A stretch of DNA of 38,919 bases, taken from Pleurotus ostreatus/Saccharomyces cerevisiae fusant. Lineage: Eukaryota; Opisthokonta. The first letter of the stretch is position 1, and each line of letters opens with the position of its first letter. This document shows positions 10,320-21,184 of the stretch, in pieces. The stretch lies in NCBI GenBank assembly GCA_024196135.1, contig JAMQCK010000203.1:1-38919 (forward strand), given 5' to 3'. The position numbers were made by a program, and so were the translations under genes. The notes under the pieces were generated by a model, which made no database searches, had not been told where the DNA came from, and saw nothing but the letters and a program-made list of their open reading frames with translations.

Positions 10320-13300
10320 TTATATACGACGCGCCTCCTCCGGGTCGATGTCTTCCTCCAGCCAGTAGGGCAGCGGGATCTCGCGCGTGGCACGATATTG
10401 GTCCTGTGATATGACTGTTGAGCACAGAACCTGGTCCTTGAGTAAGGGTCAGTACGTACCACATTGCCGATATGCTCGTTCTCCAGACGATCTGTACCCC
10501 GCATGTCAGTAATTCTAGGCGAGAGGAGAGGGGCACGACGAGAGTCTTACAGAAGTTCCATTCCCATCTTCTCGTCACCTCTACGAGCCCGACGATGAAG
10601 CTGCGAAGCAGAAAGTCGGGCCCGGCCTCGACGACGTAGAATATCCAGGCGAAACGGCCGATGATATTGTACACCTGGGCGTTGTTAGCTCGAGAATCTG
10701 AGCGGCAGAATTGGACTTACAATCGCGAGGTAGTACAACTGCAATAGGTCCAATTAGCTTATGGAATCGTGCAGATAAGCAGGAGAACATACATAAACTT
10801 TGCCATAAAGTAATTCGTCACGAAGCATGAACGTCTTCGCTTTGGGATTGAGGATCGACCAGTCCATGAAGAAGTCCTACAAGCGGTTAGATGACTTGTT
10901 CGTTCAGTAGAGATGTCTGCTCACCCATCCACAAGCAACACACGCGTACGTTGCGGCAACGATTATATACGCGATGTAGTAGGGCCCGCTCCATTCATCT
11001 AGCAGAATGGGAGTTCGTCTCATCATACGCCAGCAATGGCAGGCTCACCTTCATGCCTCCACCGGAAGTACAGTAGATAGGTGATTATCCCCAACGCGTA
11101 TTTTCCAGCCTGTCCACAGTCGTAAGTCTCTGATAATACAGGGACCGCAGAAGACACACGTACATTCGCCAACTGAATCAGCTTCCCAGTATCGAAATAT
11201 CGCTTCGCGCACTGGACCGCCCGGATGAAGAGCGGGATGGTGCCAATAGCAAACAAGACGGGCCACTCGCTGGATTCGGCCATGCACCGCTCGCGCCAGT
11301 CGTCGTCAAACTCGGTGGCGTAGATGCACGGGATGACATAGACGTTGGATAGCGAGAAGATGAGACTGCTGATCTGATCGCTGGGTTGGAGTCAGCGAAG
11401 TTATGGATACTTCGAACGATGGAGGCGTACCCCATCCAAAAGTCGGCGAACTAGAGCAATCATTAGCAAGGCCTTCAAGCATCCGATAGCATTCCCACTC
11501 ACATCAACGCGCTTAGTACCCGAGAGGAACAGTCGCCCAATGGTTTTCAGTAACCAGTACCTCGACGACCGCGAGTCGAATGGGAAGGGATTCACAACCA
11601 CTAAAACCACGAGCAAAAGCCACACGAGAGGCCAGAGGTGCGGAGGGCCAAATCTCGACGTCGTCAGCCAAAACATCCAGCAAAGCGCAGCAAGTAGACG
11701 AGTTGGCATCTGCGGCATGTGAGCGACAGTGTAATCAGGAGAAGAGGGCCGTACCTCGAAGTACTCTCGATGGTCGAGACGCGTCCGTGCATCGAAGCCT
11801 GTTTCCATGAGCAACATGCAGGTAAGTACACGGAGCCGAACTCACCAAAAATGAAAGTGTAATTGATACGCGTATGCGACCACACGAGGATGTTGTGACC
11901 GATCAGGATTGCCAGGAAGACAGGGAGGAAGAATATGCCATAAATGAGTACAAGGGCGTCCCACGCCGGGAAGTCATCGCGAACGGAATCCTGGGTCGCT
12001 TTGTGGCGGTCAGTGAGCGGAGTGAAGGCTAAATCATGCATTCCTACCTTGATAGATGCCCAGGGCCAGAGGCGGCAGCGAGATTCCGATCGTCAAGCCC
12101 GTTCGGAACGTGCTGAAGTGGTGTGTCTTCTGCTCGGTGGCAGCTCGCAGACGCGCCGATGCCCGCTTCTTGTCGCCCTCCGCTTCACTCGCCGTCAAAG
12201 CTCATGCGACAGAATTGAGAGGACAGTGCTCACCGAAGCAAACGGCGTATAGGCGCTCCATCTCGGCCATCATCTCCTTGATATTCACATCGGAGGAGAA
12301 CGCGCTGGTGTTGATCGTCTCGCGCAGGTAGAGGTCGCTGCATTGTATCTACCACGAACTGAGTGGTGTGAGCGCGGAGGCTGCGAGCGACGTACCCTAG
12401 TAGCTTTCTGGAACTTCTTGAGCGCCTTGCGAAAGCCAGTCAAGTTCAAGATCTGCGAGACGGTCAGCGTCTCGGTCACGTCCATTGGCGAGTACACACG
12501 CGATAGTTCTGCAGCAATTCCAAAGCTCTGATACACCGGGATCAGCGACAAATCAAGGCAAGAGCATTATAGGGACGCACCTATAGTGCTCCGTCACCGC
12601 CTTCTTCAGGCTCCTCTTCGCATGCTGGAAGTCGTCCGGGTCGAGCATATTGCGCTTGGGGAGCGATGAGCTGGACGACCAGTCCCGCTTATGCCCAGAC
12701 AGCCTCGGGAGACCCTTCTCGAGGTCGGCATCCTCCCTTTGCTCGACTAGAGTAGCAGTCGAACGCTCAGCGGCGGGTAGCGCCATTGGCTTGAAGGACG
12801 AGAATCGCACTCGGATGCTTTGCGGTAAAGCCGAGGGAGTACAGGATTGGCGACTGGCAGTCTAATCAAGGATCAGCTGGGTTTGTGTTAATCATAGTGG
12901 ATATCGCTCACCTCGATGAGCTTGCGGTGATCGATGAGCTCGTTCAGCTGGCTACGCAGTTGCGCTGTACGGTCTTGCAGTTCTTTCTCCCGGGCCAGGT
13001 AGAACTCCTCTATCTTCTGCCTCTCCGTGTCGAGCATGTAGAAGAACTGCAGCTCGGACGGAGATAACAAGGTAAGCAGCACAGCGTAGCTGGGCGCGCT
13101 AGTGAATGGCTCCGGTACGCGATGCAGGGCGTCTACGTACTCGTCAACTTCAGTCTCGCATCCAAAGTCACCACACGCACCATGAAAGGAGAACGCCGTC
13201 CCACGTCTCTGCGCGCGCGGTATACGCGCGGTCACCCTCCTCATCAGCGACGACGCCTGACTCGTAAAGTGGCTGCGCGCCGTTCCATAGCTCGACTCAA

Positions 13301-13814
13301 CGGACGCCACATGATCCCTTGCCTCCGTCTGGATCTCGTCGTCCTCATCTTGCGGTACATGGGCATAGTCGTGCGAGCGTACGTGTGCCTCTTTTGGCGG
13401 GACCTCAGGCGGCTCCGCGGTAAGTGGCGCGCCGTGGATGATGGTGTTGGGCTGCGACGGCTCGACCGGTGACAGCACGACGTTAAATGCTGCCGGCGAG
13501 TTTGCGGGAGGCAAGACATCGGGAGATGACTCCGGATGTGCATGGCCTTCCTGAGCGCGCTTCAAGAAGGATATGTGCTTCTTGAGAGCGCGATAGTCTC
13601 TGCGGTCGACGGGTTAGCTGAATATTGTGGAACATGACCATTGAAGACGCATACATGTACGCCTTCTTCCACTCAGGCGTCTAAACCAAGGTAAGTTGCA
13701 GCCCAAAGAGAGATTCAAAGCCACAAAGTACCTGCGCCTCCTCGAGATACCTGACGTGCGCGTCAGCCTTGTGTTGGGAGTTTGCGCAAAGAAGACTTAC
13801 TTTGCAAACTTCAT
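10320..13814 (-). CDS. SPX-EXS protein, SYG1/XPR1-type phosphate exporter or sensor
   Basis: A membrane protein of the SYG1/XPR1 family. Members couple inositol-pyrophosphate binding by an N-terminal SPX domain to phosphate export or signalling through a C-terminal EXS membrane domain. I resolve 21 exons that sum to 2499 nt (832 residues). The first three are microexons: 13814-13801, 13750-13732 and 13680-13655. The SPX domain shows MKFAKYLEEAQ, YIDYRALKKHISFLKRAQ and, much later, ILNLTGFRKALKKFQKATR; the Lys-rich surfaces used for inositol phosphate binding are present. A Ser/Pro-rich insert of about 150 residues splits the SPX helices. The EXS part shows RTGLTIGISLPPLALGIYQ, several membrane helices, YFDTGKLIQLAN, DEWSGPYYIAYV and ends near DPEEARRI. 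One intron (12201-12233) is only 33 nt and contains an in-frame stop, so splicing is required. Confidence 0.94.
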
Positions 13815-13829
13815 GGCCAACCAACGATA

Positions 13830-13835
13830 CACGTG
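13830..13835. promoter_or_regulatory. CACGTG E-box next to the SYG1-like start codon
   Basis: CACGTG lies 16 bp upstream of the ATG. It matches the core site of Pho4/NUC-1-type bHLH regulators of fungal phosphate genes, which fits the SPX-EXS product, but it may lie in the 5' UTR and the hexamer also occurs elsewhere in the window. Confidence 0.3.
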
Positions 13836-15742
13836 CTACAACGACCGGCCCTGCCTCGTGCAGTGTCAAGAAAAAGGGAATACTCGCGTCGGGCGCCGCC
13901 TCGTACAGAGGATCGACAAAGGCGCCTCCTAGGGTGCGTCGTGGGGCGGACAAAAGTGCTTCTGGGTGCAGTCAGCCGATATAAGACGAGGCTTGGTGCG
14001 GCAAACCAAGCCCTTGCATCCAATCATCAGAAACCTGCGCCCAATCACCAAAAACCAGCAGGCAATCACCTAAACCTCCCCCAACAACCGAGGCGGAGTC
14101 TCGCGCCACCCAGCACGTAAATTCGAAGCAGAGAAATGCAGTTTCACGCACCGCACGCTGCACACCCCCACCAGTCGCAGCCAGTCCTCCACAATATCGC
14201 TGCCATAATCGCTGCGAGACGCGTCCCATCGGTGCTTCTTGCCAAGCCTTGGCCACTTAGCCGATGCTGCGTGTTGGTGAAGCCTGTTCATGTCAGGGTC
14301 GTGTGCTGCTCTGTGACTGGATTTCAGGCTTGGTGGCGGGGTTGGAGGCCTTGGGGACGATGGAAAGTAGCCGTGTGGCTGCGCTATAGTGAGCGCTCAA
14401 CCCCGCGCGTACCGAGGACCTCGGAGGTGGAGAAGAGATATGAAGATTTCTGAGGGCATGAGGAGGCCAGAAGCTGCGCCTCTGCCTCCGGGTGATGGTG
14501 AGCGCTAGCAAACAACAATCCATCCTTTGGCGCAGCAAGCAGAAAGTTCCTGCTGCTGCATTATGGGGGAAAAAGAGCAACGCGAGCGCCGGGAACTCAG
14601 TTTATCCCTCCTGCTTTGTTACCAGATTATCGAGAAGCTGCTGTTGAGAGCAAAGGGTCACTCACAGGGAGCAACAGAGTGAGTATATCCCAAACATGGC
14701 ACACAAGTCAGCAGCATCGAAGTTCATAGATTGCATGCATGACAGAGTGTCGGTAGTCGAGCATGTCCGGGTTCAGGCCCACCGACTGAAGGATACGAGT
14801 AGGCTTGAGGCTCAGACAGAGCCAATTCCTTTGAAAAGGGTGGGAAATATGGAGTATATGCGATCGAATAAGGCCAGCGATGCGCTCAGCACTGCACGCC
14901 ATGGACGCGGGAGCCAAGAACAAGAGCTTCCGAATGCGGAAATGGGTGCTTCCATCGGCATACGCCGAAGAACTATACACATGCACCCACAGCCGCCTAC
15001 AACTGTTGCGCAACCCGTAAAAGGCCTTCTTCTGAATACGTTGCGAGCTGAATATGTTGAAAAGGACAAAGTAGGCTCTTTGAACATTAATATGTACTAT
15101 CATGACGATAGCATTGATAGACCTCGTAGCAGGCGCCGCCATCGACAAGTTCATATCCGCTCAATCTGCAAGCCCGCAGGTCCTTCTTTACAGATCGCGC
15201 AGTATACGCTGAATCGGAAAGAACTTGAGGAACACTCACATTTATCCGAATACCTAGCCATTCTCCGACGGATTTCACAAGCGCACTGCAGCGCGCGACA
15301 GGAAGGCATATCAGCCACTAAATTGCGCAGCCTGGTATAAAAACCACAAAGACAGCCCGTAAGTAATAGTACAACACAGAAAGCCATTAGATACTACAGT
15401 GCGTAGAGTGCCGAGTTCCGGGAGGTGGGATGACAAACAGGAGAGGCGGGACGACAGACAGGAGGTGACAGGTGAGAGATACGAGGGAGAACGAGACGGA
15501 AATGGGGAGAGAGACGGAGAGGTGAGCCAAGTTGGTAGGGTAGGTATGGAGTTGATTAGAGGAGAAGGACGGAGCGGTGAGCTAGAGGAATCGGAGAAGG
15601 GGGAAAAGACTGGGGTCCAATCGAAGCGTAGGGTGATGGACTATGTAGGTAAGAGGTATCGGGAGCAGGGGTGCACGGCTTCGCTGGCTAGCAGCGCAAG
15701 CCGATAGGAAACCCTATACCAGTGCCATATATGCGCCACCTC
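13836..15742. other. Long stretch with no confident gene
   Basis: This lies upstream of the SYG1-like gene and downstream of the NatC gene. A 214-codon open frame exists at 14696-15340 (+), and overlapping minus-strand frames exist at 14708-15154 and 15151-15387. Neither strand shows a motif, codon preference or convincing splice pattern, so I leave both uncalled. The stretch 15420-15650 is strongly purine-rich (GA-rich on the plus strand). Confidence 0.5.
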
Positions 15743-16879
15743 TCACCGATACGACACCTCATCCTCCGAATCATACGGCTCCGACACGCGTATCGCGCGG
15801 TACGGATAGCCTATGCGCCTCCCCCGCGCGCGGTCTGCCTCGTACGACGAGTCCGACGCCGTGTCGGAAGAATCGTCAGACCGCGAGCCCGGTATGTCCA
15901 TCCCTGCGCCTCCGCTTGGTAAATTCATCCCTCCACCCTTGCCACGCCCCGCGGGCACGATATGCACGAGGCGGAACGCGTCCTTGCCGTTGAGATAGAA
16001 GCGGTAGAGGCGCTTCTCGCGGATGAAGCCGAGGGATTCGTAGAGCGAGAGCGCCGCCGTGTTGTCGTATTCAGTTTCGAGGACGACCTGAAGTGTGGAT
16101 ATTAGATTTACTCAATGGTGAGAGACTCCGTGATTGAGTAGGCGTGGGGTGGGTGAAGCCATACGGGGATGTGATAGAGTAGGTCAAAGACGATATAGAG
16201 GGCGCGTGGGGACGAGGGCAGACGAATGTATGTGGCGGATACGCGGACATGAAAGAAGTGGAGGAAAGGCGTGGCGCTAAAAGATATGAAGGGTGGGGAG
16301 ATAGGCGGGCATGACGGAAGGCACAGTGGGAGATACGGAGGGGAGACGTGGCAGCGAAGGGGCGAAGAACGCAACACACCTCCTCGACGCCATCCTTCTT
16401 CATAGCAGAGATCGAGTTGCGGACGAGGGTGCTTGCTGGGCCGAATGAGCCGGGAGCCAGGCAGCACGACAAGCCACGTACCTATCCCCCGTTTCCTATA
16501 CTGCTTGTCCACGCTGAGCATCGCAATGTACCCGCGGTTATTCATCTTGTGCATGGACTGCTTGCACACGATCACTCCCACCGGCACGCTCGCATCAGCC
16601 GCGGGGTATGCCTGTGTATAGTTGAAGGTGCACCGTAAGCAAAAGGAGGATACCTACGCGCGGCCGACGGGCTACTGACGAGGAAGGCGAGATGCGGCCT
16701 GAAAACCCGTCAGCACTGGCACGGTAGCCGCGGAGGTGCACAAGCGCTCACCACTGATGCAGAAAGTAGCGGAACGTGTAAATCACATACGGCTCGCTCA
16801 GCTCGCTCTGCACAAGTGCCATAATATGCGGGAGGTCCTCCTCCCCTGCGTACTGGCGGTAGAAAATCGCGGAGGCCAT
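15743..16879 (-). CDS. NAA30: NatC N-terminal acetyltransferase catalytic subunit (Naa30/Mak3 type)
   Basis: A GNAT-fold enzyme that transfers acetyl from acetyl-CoA to N-termini such as Met-Leu and Met-Ile, working in the NatC complex with Naa35 and Naa38. Exons are 16879-16752, 16698-16680 (19 nt), 16611-16482, 16435-16380 and 16087-15743, totalling 678 nt or 225 residues. Diagnostic stretches are [20 protein letters not shown] near the N-terminus, [20 protein letters not shown] with the acetyl-CoA loop [26 protein letters not shown] and [20 protein letters not shown]. After that conserved end there is a tail of about 70 residues rich in Ser, Asp and Gly, longer than in yeast Mak3. Intron 4 (16088-16379) is 292 nt, unusually long for this locus. 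I start at [12 protein letters not shown]; an in-frame ATG farther upstream (16951) is less likely. Confidence 0.94.
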
Positions 16880-17837
16880 GGCGGGCGGTGTGGGGGACGT
16901 GGGCGGAGGAGACAAGGGCGGGCGCAGGACGCATGCACGATCACGTGGCATTATGTAAAGCCGGCGGGCAGCAGCCGCCCCGCCTGGCCTGCAGCCTCGC
17001 CTTCAGCACGGTGCGCGGTCGGGTGCAGACGAACATGGGCGCGGAGAGGGCTTGGGCGAGAACTGCGAAGTCGGGAACAAAAGAACTCTGGGAATATCCT
17101 TCGCACGTGCGTTCAGGCCCCACCGCTCGGCCCGGATGAGCACAGATGAGGAGCTTGCCGGGACCCACAACGTTTGGACTTGGCCGGAGATGGTACTTCT
17201 CCTTCTCCTTTGCACAGTACCACATTGGTTTAGCCCCCTTGAACTCTAGCTTGCTAAGCATCACTTTTCGAAGGGCCGGTTCACTTGACCCCAATCTTCA
17301 GGTTGTTGCAGGTTAACATCGATAACATGACTAAAAGAGACTAACTGCAGATACAGGCGCAAACCCTCGGTTCCTCTCAAAAACCTCATCTTACAAGCAG
17401 GAGCAGCTCTGAAGCCTTCCGACTCGATATGAAGTCGCACCTGGTGTCCTTACAATTGGCTGCAAGTTGAGTAGCTCAAGCGTGGTCACAGCCTCCCTCT
17501 GCGTACGCGCAATTCATAATCTCAGTGCTTGAATCAGAGGCGGAGAGGTATAAAGCTGAAGCTGTAGTGAGTGCCAAAGATTTACCTGAGTACATACGTT
17601 GCGCTGCCACCTTACATATGGCGAAGGTAGAATTCGGACAATATTGATATGTTCAGACCCGGATCGCCTTCGGGTTTGGATAGATGCTAAAGTATCAGGT
17701 TAATAAAACTGCATAGATTTACAATCCTTTTGCCTCCTCTCATTGGAGTAACGATGGGAGAGAAGAAAGAAAGCAGCCGATTGCTTGGCGGTGTTTCTTC
17801 TTCTGGGTCCTGCGCACGTGCGTCAAGTGATGTCACA

Positions 17838-17850
17838 GTCAACTCTTGAC
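17838..17850. promoter_or_regulatory. Palindrome GTCAA-N3-TTGAC upstream of CES2
   Basis: The sequence GTCAACTCTTGAC is an inverted repeat with 5-bp arms, about 470 bp before the CES2 start. The same arms and spacing recur upstream of SDR1 (20866-20878). It could be a dimeric factor site; this is inference from recurrence only. Confidence 0.35.
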
Positions 17851-18203
17851 CGGACCCACAACTTGCTTACAACCTTCACTTGCTCAAATGGACGGGACTC
17901 CGGCGTCTTGCCACACCAGGGATTGCAGTGCAGCCTCTATGCCTGTCGAGGATAAGGGCGTGGCCTACTGATTGCGCCTCCGTCTGCATCGCGGGAGATC
18001 AGCCACGCCTTGCTAGACACCTACTTAAAGCACCCTCTCCGACGTACAGCAGCCTCCCTCCCTTCCCGCATCACCCTAACGAATGTTTTTCCCCGTTTCG
18101 GAGGCCAGTGAGTCACAGAGACTATCCCCAGACTCTTCCGCGTCGGGGGCTCCGAGTCGCACCCGACTCGGCGGGGGCACGATGTGGGTCAAATTCCGGA
18201 CCA

Positions 18204-18211
18204 TAAATATA
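18204..18211 (+). promoter_or_regulatory. TATA-like element upstream of CES2
   Basis: TAAATATA lies about 110 bp upstream of the CES2 ATG, a plausible core-promoter position. Confidence 0.4.
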
Positions 18212-18321
18212 CGATGGCGGGTGGCATATCGATTGTGGCTAGTCTCTGTGCTCTCTTGTGCATCCCAGCAATTAGGCTTGTCTACGACTGAGCTTGTCTG
18301 GATTCCAACGGTACTGCGAAA

Positions 18322-20589
18322 ATGTTCCCGACAAAAACCGCTGTCTTCGCCCTGCTTCTCGCCCTCCGCGTGACCGCACAGCTCGACGACGAGACTCTCG
18401 GCCTCTCGCAACATGCCTTTCACGCCACGTCCAATTCGACCGTCAATGAGTCTCTCCGACCCGTCGTCGACCTGGGCTATGCAAGATACGAGGGCATATA
18501 CGACGCAAGCACCAGTACGAACCGCTTTCTGGGTATTCGCTATGCGGCGCCTCCTACCGGTAAGCGATTTCGCTCATGACTATCCAGTTTTCATCTTCCA
18601 TAACTTGAATGTCTCGTAGGCTCCCTCCGCTGGCGCCCGCCACAATCGCCCGCTCGCGAAGCGGACGAGTCCGAAGTATTGAAAGCATACACCTTACCAC
18701 CTATGTGCTATGGCACCGGCTTCGGCTTCGCGCCCCTCGACCCGCCTCCAATGTTTGATTTGCCGTTCTCCGAAGATTGTCTGTTCTTGAAGTGTGTAGG
18801 CTCGTCCCGTCACAAAGTCCTCTGCTCACGCATTCATCTAGCGTGTTCACCACCGCAAACATTGGCGCCAGCCAAACAGAAAACGGCGCAGATGCTCAAC
18901 CAAAGAAACCCGTCCTCGTCTGGATCCACGGCGGCGGGTTCAACGTCGGCAGCATCCGCGGCTACACCGGGCAGGACATCTTCGACGGGCAGGACCTCGT
19001 CGACTCATCCCACGGCGACTTTGTCGTCGTCGTGATCCAGTACCGGTTGAACGTGTTTGGCTTCCTATCGGGCGAAGAGGTGAAGAAAGAGGGCGTGTTG
19101 AATGTTGGGCTGTGTACGTCCTTTCTCTCTTTTCTTTCATTTCTTCTCCCCGCCCCTTTTCCATTTTCATGTGACCGCTCCATTCAACAATTGACCCCTC
19201 CCCCAGTGGACCAACAATTCGCCCTCCGCTGGATCCAATCCCACATCGCCAAATTCGGCGGCGACCCCAACGACGTGACGCTCTTTGGCGAGTCCGCCGG
19301 CGGCGCCTCCGTCATCCAACACATTATCGCGAACGGCGGGCAGACGGATCCACCGCTCTTCCACAAAGCTATGATCGCGTCGTACAGCGCGCTCCCGCAG
19401 TACGAATATAATCATCCTCTGGTCGAGAATGACTACGCCGCCCTCCTCCGCGCTACGAACTGCTCCTCCCTCGATTGCCTGCGTACTATCGACGCCCCCA
19501 CCCTCCGCGCCGCCGCCTACTCCATTTGCTCCAGCAAGTTCTACGGCTCCTTCTCTTTCCTCCCTGTCATCGATGAGGAGCTGATACAGCAACGACCGCT
19601 CAAGGCGCTTGCGGAGGGGCGCGCGAACGTGGTGAGTGTCGCTCTACAGTGCGGAGGGCCCTCGTCGCCTGCTTATATACAGCGACAGCTAACCTCTTTT
19701 ATCCTCTCAGGACAAACTTCTCGCCACCACAAACACCAACGAGGGCGCCTACTTCACCAATACCGCTCTCGCCCACCTACCGCTCGCCGACCTCGTGTCT
19801 GGATGGTTTCCCGCACTACCCGCCGAGCAAGTAGCGAAAGCGGTCAAAATTTATCAGCCACTGGGAACGCCGGAGGAGGTACAGAGGACGCTTGTCGCTG
19901 AGGGTGCGTGATTACTCCTTTGTGTCGCAACGATTACGGACTAAAGCAATTGACCGATGTTTACCAACAGCCGTATTCGTCTGCCCTCCCTACTCGATCT
20001 CTTCCGGCTTCAAGGAGTTCTACAAGGCCACGCTCGCGGTAGCGCCCGCGGGCCATGGGCATGATGTAAATTACTACTTCAAATCGTGAGTGTTGACTAC
20101 TTGTTCTCATGCGTTGAATACCCATCCTTCCCCGTCCCTTCTGCGAAAATCAATCCCATTTAACTTTCCAAACAACATGCTAAACACCCGCGCAGCTTAC
20201 GCGGCAACCCCGTCTACCCCCACATCCCGCCCTCCGAGACCTTCGCTGACGCATTTACGGGCATCTTCACGAGCTTCGCGCGGGACGGGCGCTCATCTGT
20301 ACGATGGGGACAGAGGGACTTCGGCTTCCTTACTCGCGTTGTCGACACCCTCAAATCACTGCTTCTCGAATGGAGATGGCCTGCAGCAGCCAATTTTGGC
20401 GCCAGCGATGCATTCACGACGTCAGAGGACGACGTCGACTGGCCCGCATGGTCAAAGGCTCGCCCTGCAGAGGTTCTCTTCGATGTCACCGAGTCGGGCG
20501 AGCCTTACATAGCACCAATGCGTACAGACCCAGGTCTTCTGGCGAGGTGCGAGTTCTGGAGGGGGTTGAGCGAGTATTTGGGGCAATAG
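18322..20589 (+). CDS. Secreted type B carboxylesterase/lipase (CES2)
   Basis: The second member of the esterase pair. The start MFPTKTAVFALLLALRVTAQ gives a signal peptide. The seven exons are 18322-18559, 18620-18791, 18842-19113, 19207-19631, 19711-19903, 19971-20085 and 20196-20589; they sum to 1809 nt or 602 residues. The motifs match CES1 in order: YEGIYDASTSTNRFLGIRYA, EDCLFLK, WIHGGGF, the nucleophile elbow GESAGGAS, the acidic residue in NTNEGAYF and the likely catalytic His in GHGHD. All catalytic positions are present. Six intron positions are shared with CES1, while three CES1 introns are absent. Exon 4 (425 nt) equals the sum of CES1 exons 4-6, and exon 6 (115 nt) equals CES1 exons 8 plus 9. 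The natural substrate is unknown. Confidence 0.94.
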
Positions 20590-20865
20590 GATGTACGTGA
20601 CAGCATACAGTATATCGCGGTGATTAGATCTACTCCAAAATCTTATATCTGCTACAGTCCCTGTGTTATGGCCCTGAGGCTTCAGACGAGCATCTGGCAG
20701 TAGAGCGCCACTTCAAAGCGCAAAGAAAATGACCACGTGACCTTGACTCTCTGCTCCTACCATCAACTCCCTCGGTAGATAATCGACATGTGTGTCGTAT
20801 TCAGGTCACTTAATCCTTTGGGGTCTGCTTGGCGAGGTGTTTCTCAGACCAGCATGCGGTTCACT

Positions 20866-20878
20866 GTCAACACTTGAC
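20866..20878. promoter_or_regulatory. Palindrome GTCAA-N3-TTGAC upstream of SDR1
   Basis: GTCAACACTTGAC, with the same 5-bp arms and 3-bp spacer as the CES2 upstream site (17838-17850), lies about 310 bp before the SDR1 start. Confidence 0.35.
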
Positions 20879-21116
20879 CATGGAAGTCACGGCCTCATCG
20901 GTTGCGCTACCGATGGCAGGACGCGCGTCAATCACTGAGAATGTATATCCCGACAGCTGCGGCGTTCTGTAATGTGCGACCCCTCCCGCGCTGCCGCCTA
21001 TAGGCCAACGGCGACGAGGACCGACTCGGGTTGCTGTATGCATTGCTTGACTAACACTGCGCGGGATTTATATTGATCTCAATGGCGACATTCATCGAAG
21101 TAAAGAATACGGAGGC

Positions 21117-21123
21117 TATAAAG
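21117..21123 (+). promoter_or_regulatory. TATA box of SDR1
   Basis: TATAAAG lies about 65 bp upstream of the SDR1 ATG, a good core-promoter match in both sequence and position. Confidence 0.6.
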
Positions 21124-21184
21124 GCACCATGAAGGAGCTACTACGCTACTCATTCTAACCAGCTATCTGGCCCACAAACAAATC

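Larger units (their letters stand above)
16880..18321. other. Intergenic region between divergent NatC and CES2 genes
   Basis: A 1.4-kb stretch that should hold both promoters. No gene is supported. It contains a CACGTG at 17815-17820 followed by the palindrome listed below, and a TAAATATA at 18204-18211 about 110 bp before the CES2 ATG. Confidence 0.55.
20590..21184. other. Intergenic region between CES2 and SDR1
   Basis: About 0.6 kb, containing the 3' end of CES2 and the SDR1 promoter. Apart from the palindrome and TATA box listed separately, nothing is recognised. Confidence 0.6.

Noticed and set aside
14696..15340. 214-codon plus-strand frame and overlapping minus-strand frames
   Set aside because: There is no recognisable motif, no third-position GC preference like the neighbours, and no splice structure. 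Neither strand could be preferred.
16941..17294. 117-codon minus-strand frame upstream of the NatC gene
   Set aside because: It has no motif and lies in a divergent promoter region; its sequence character is not protein-like.
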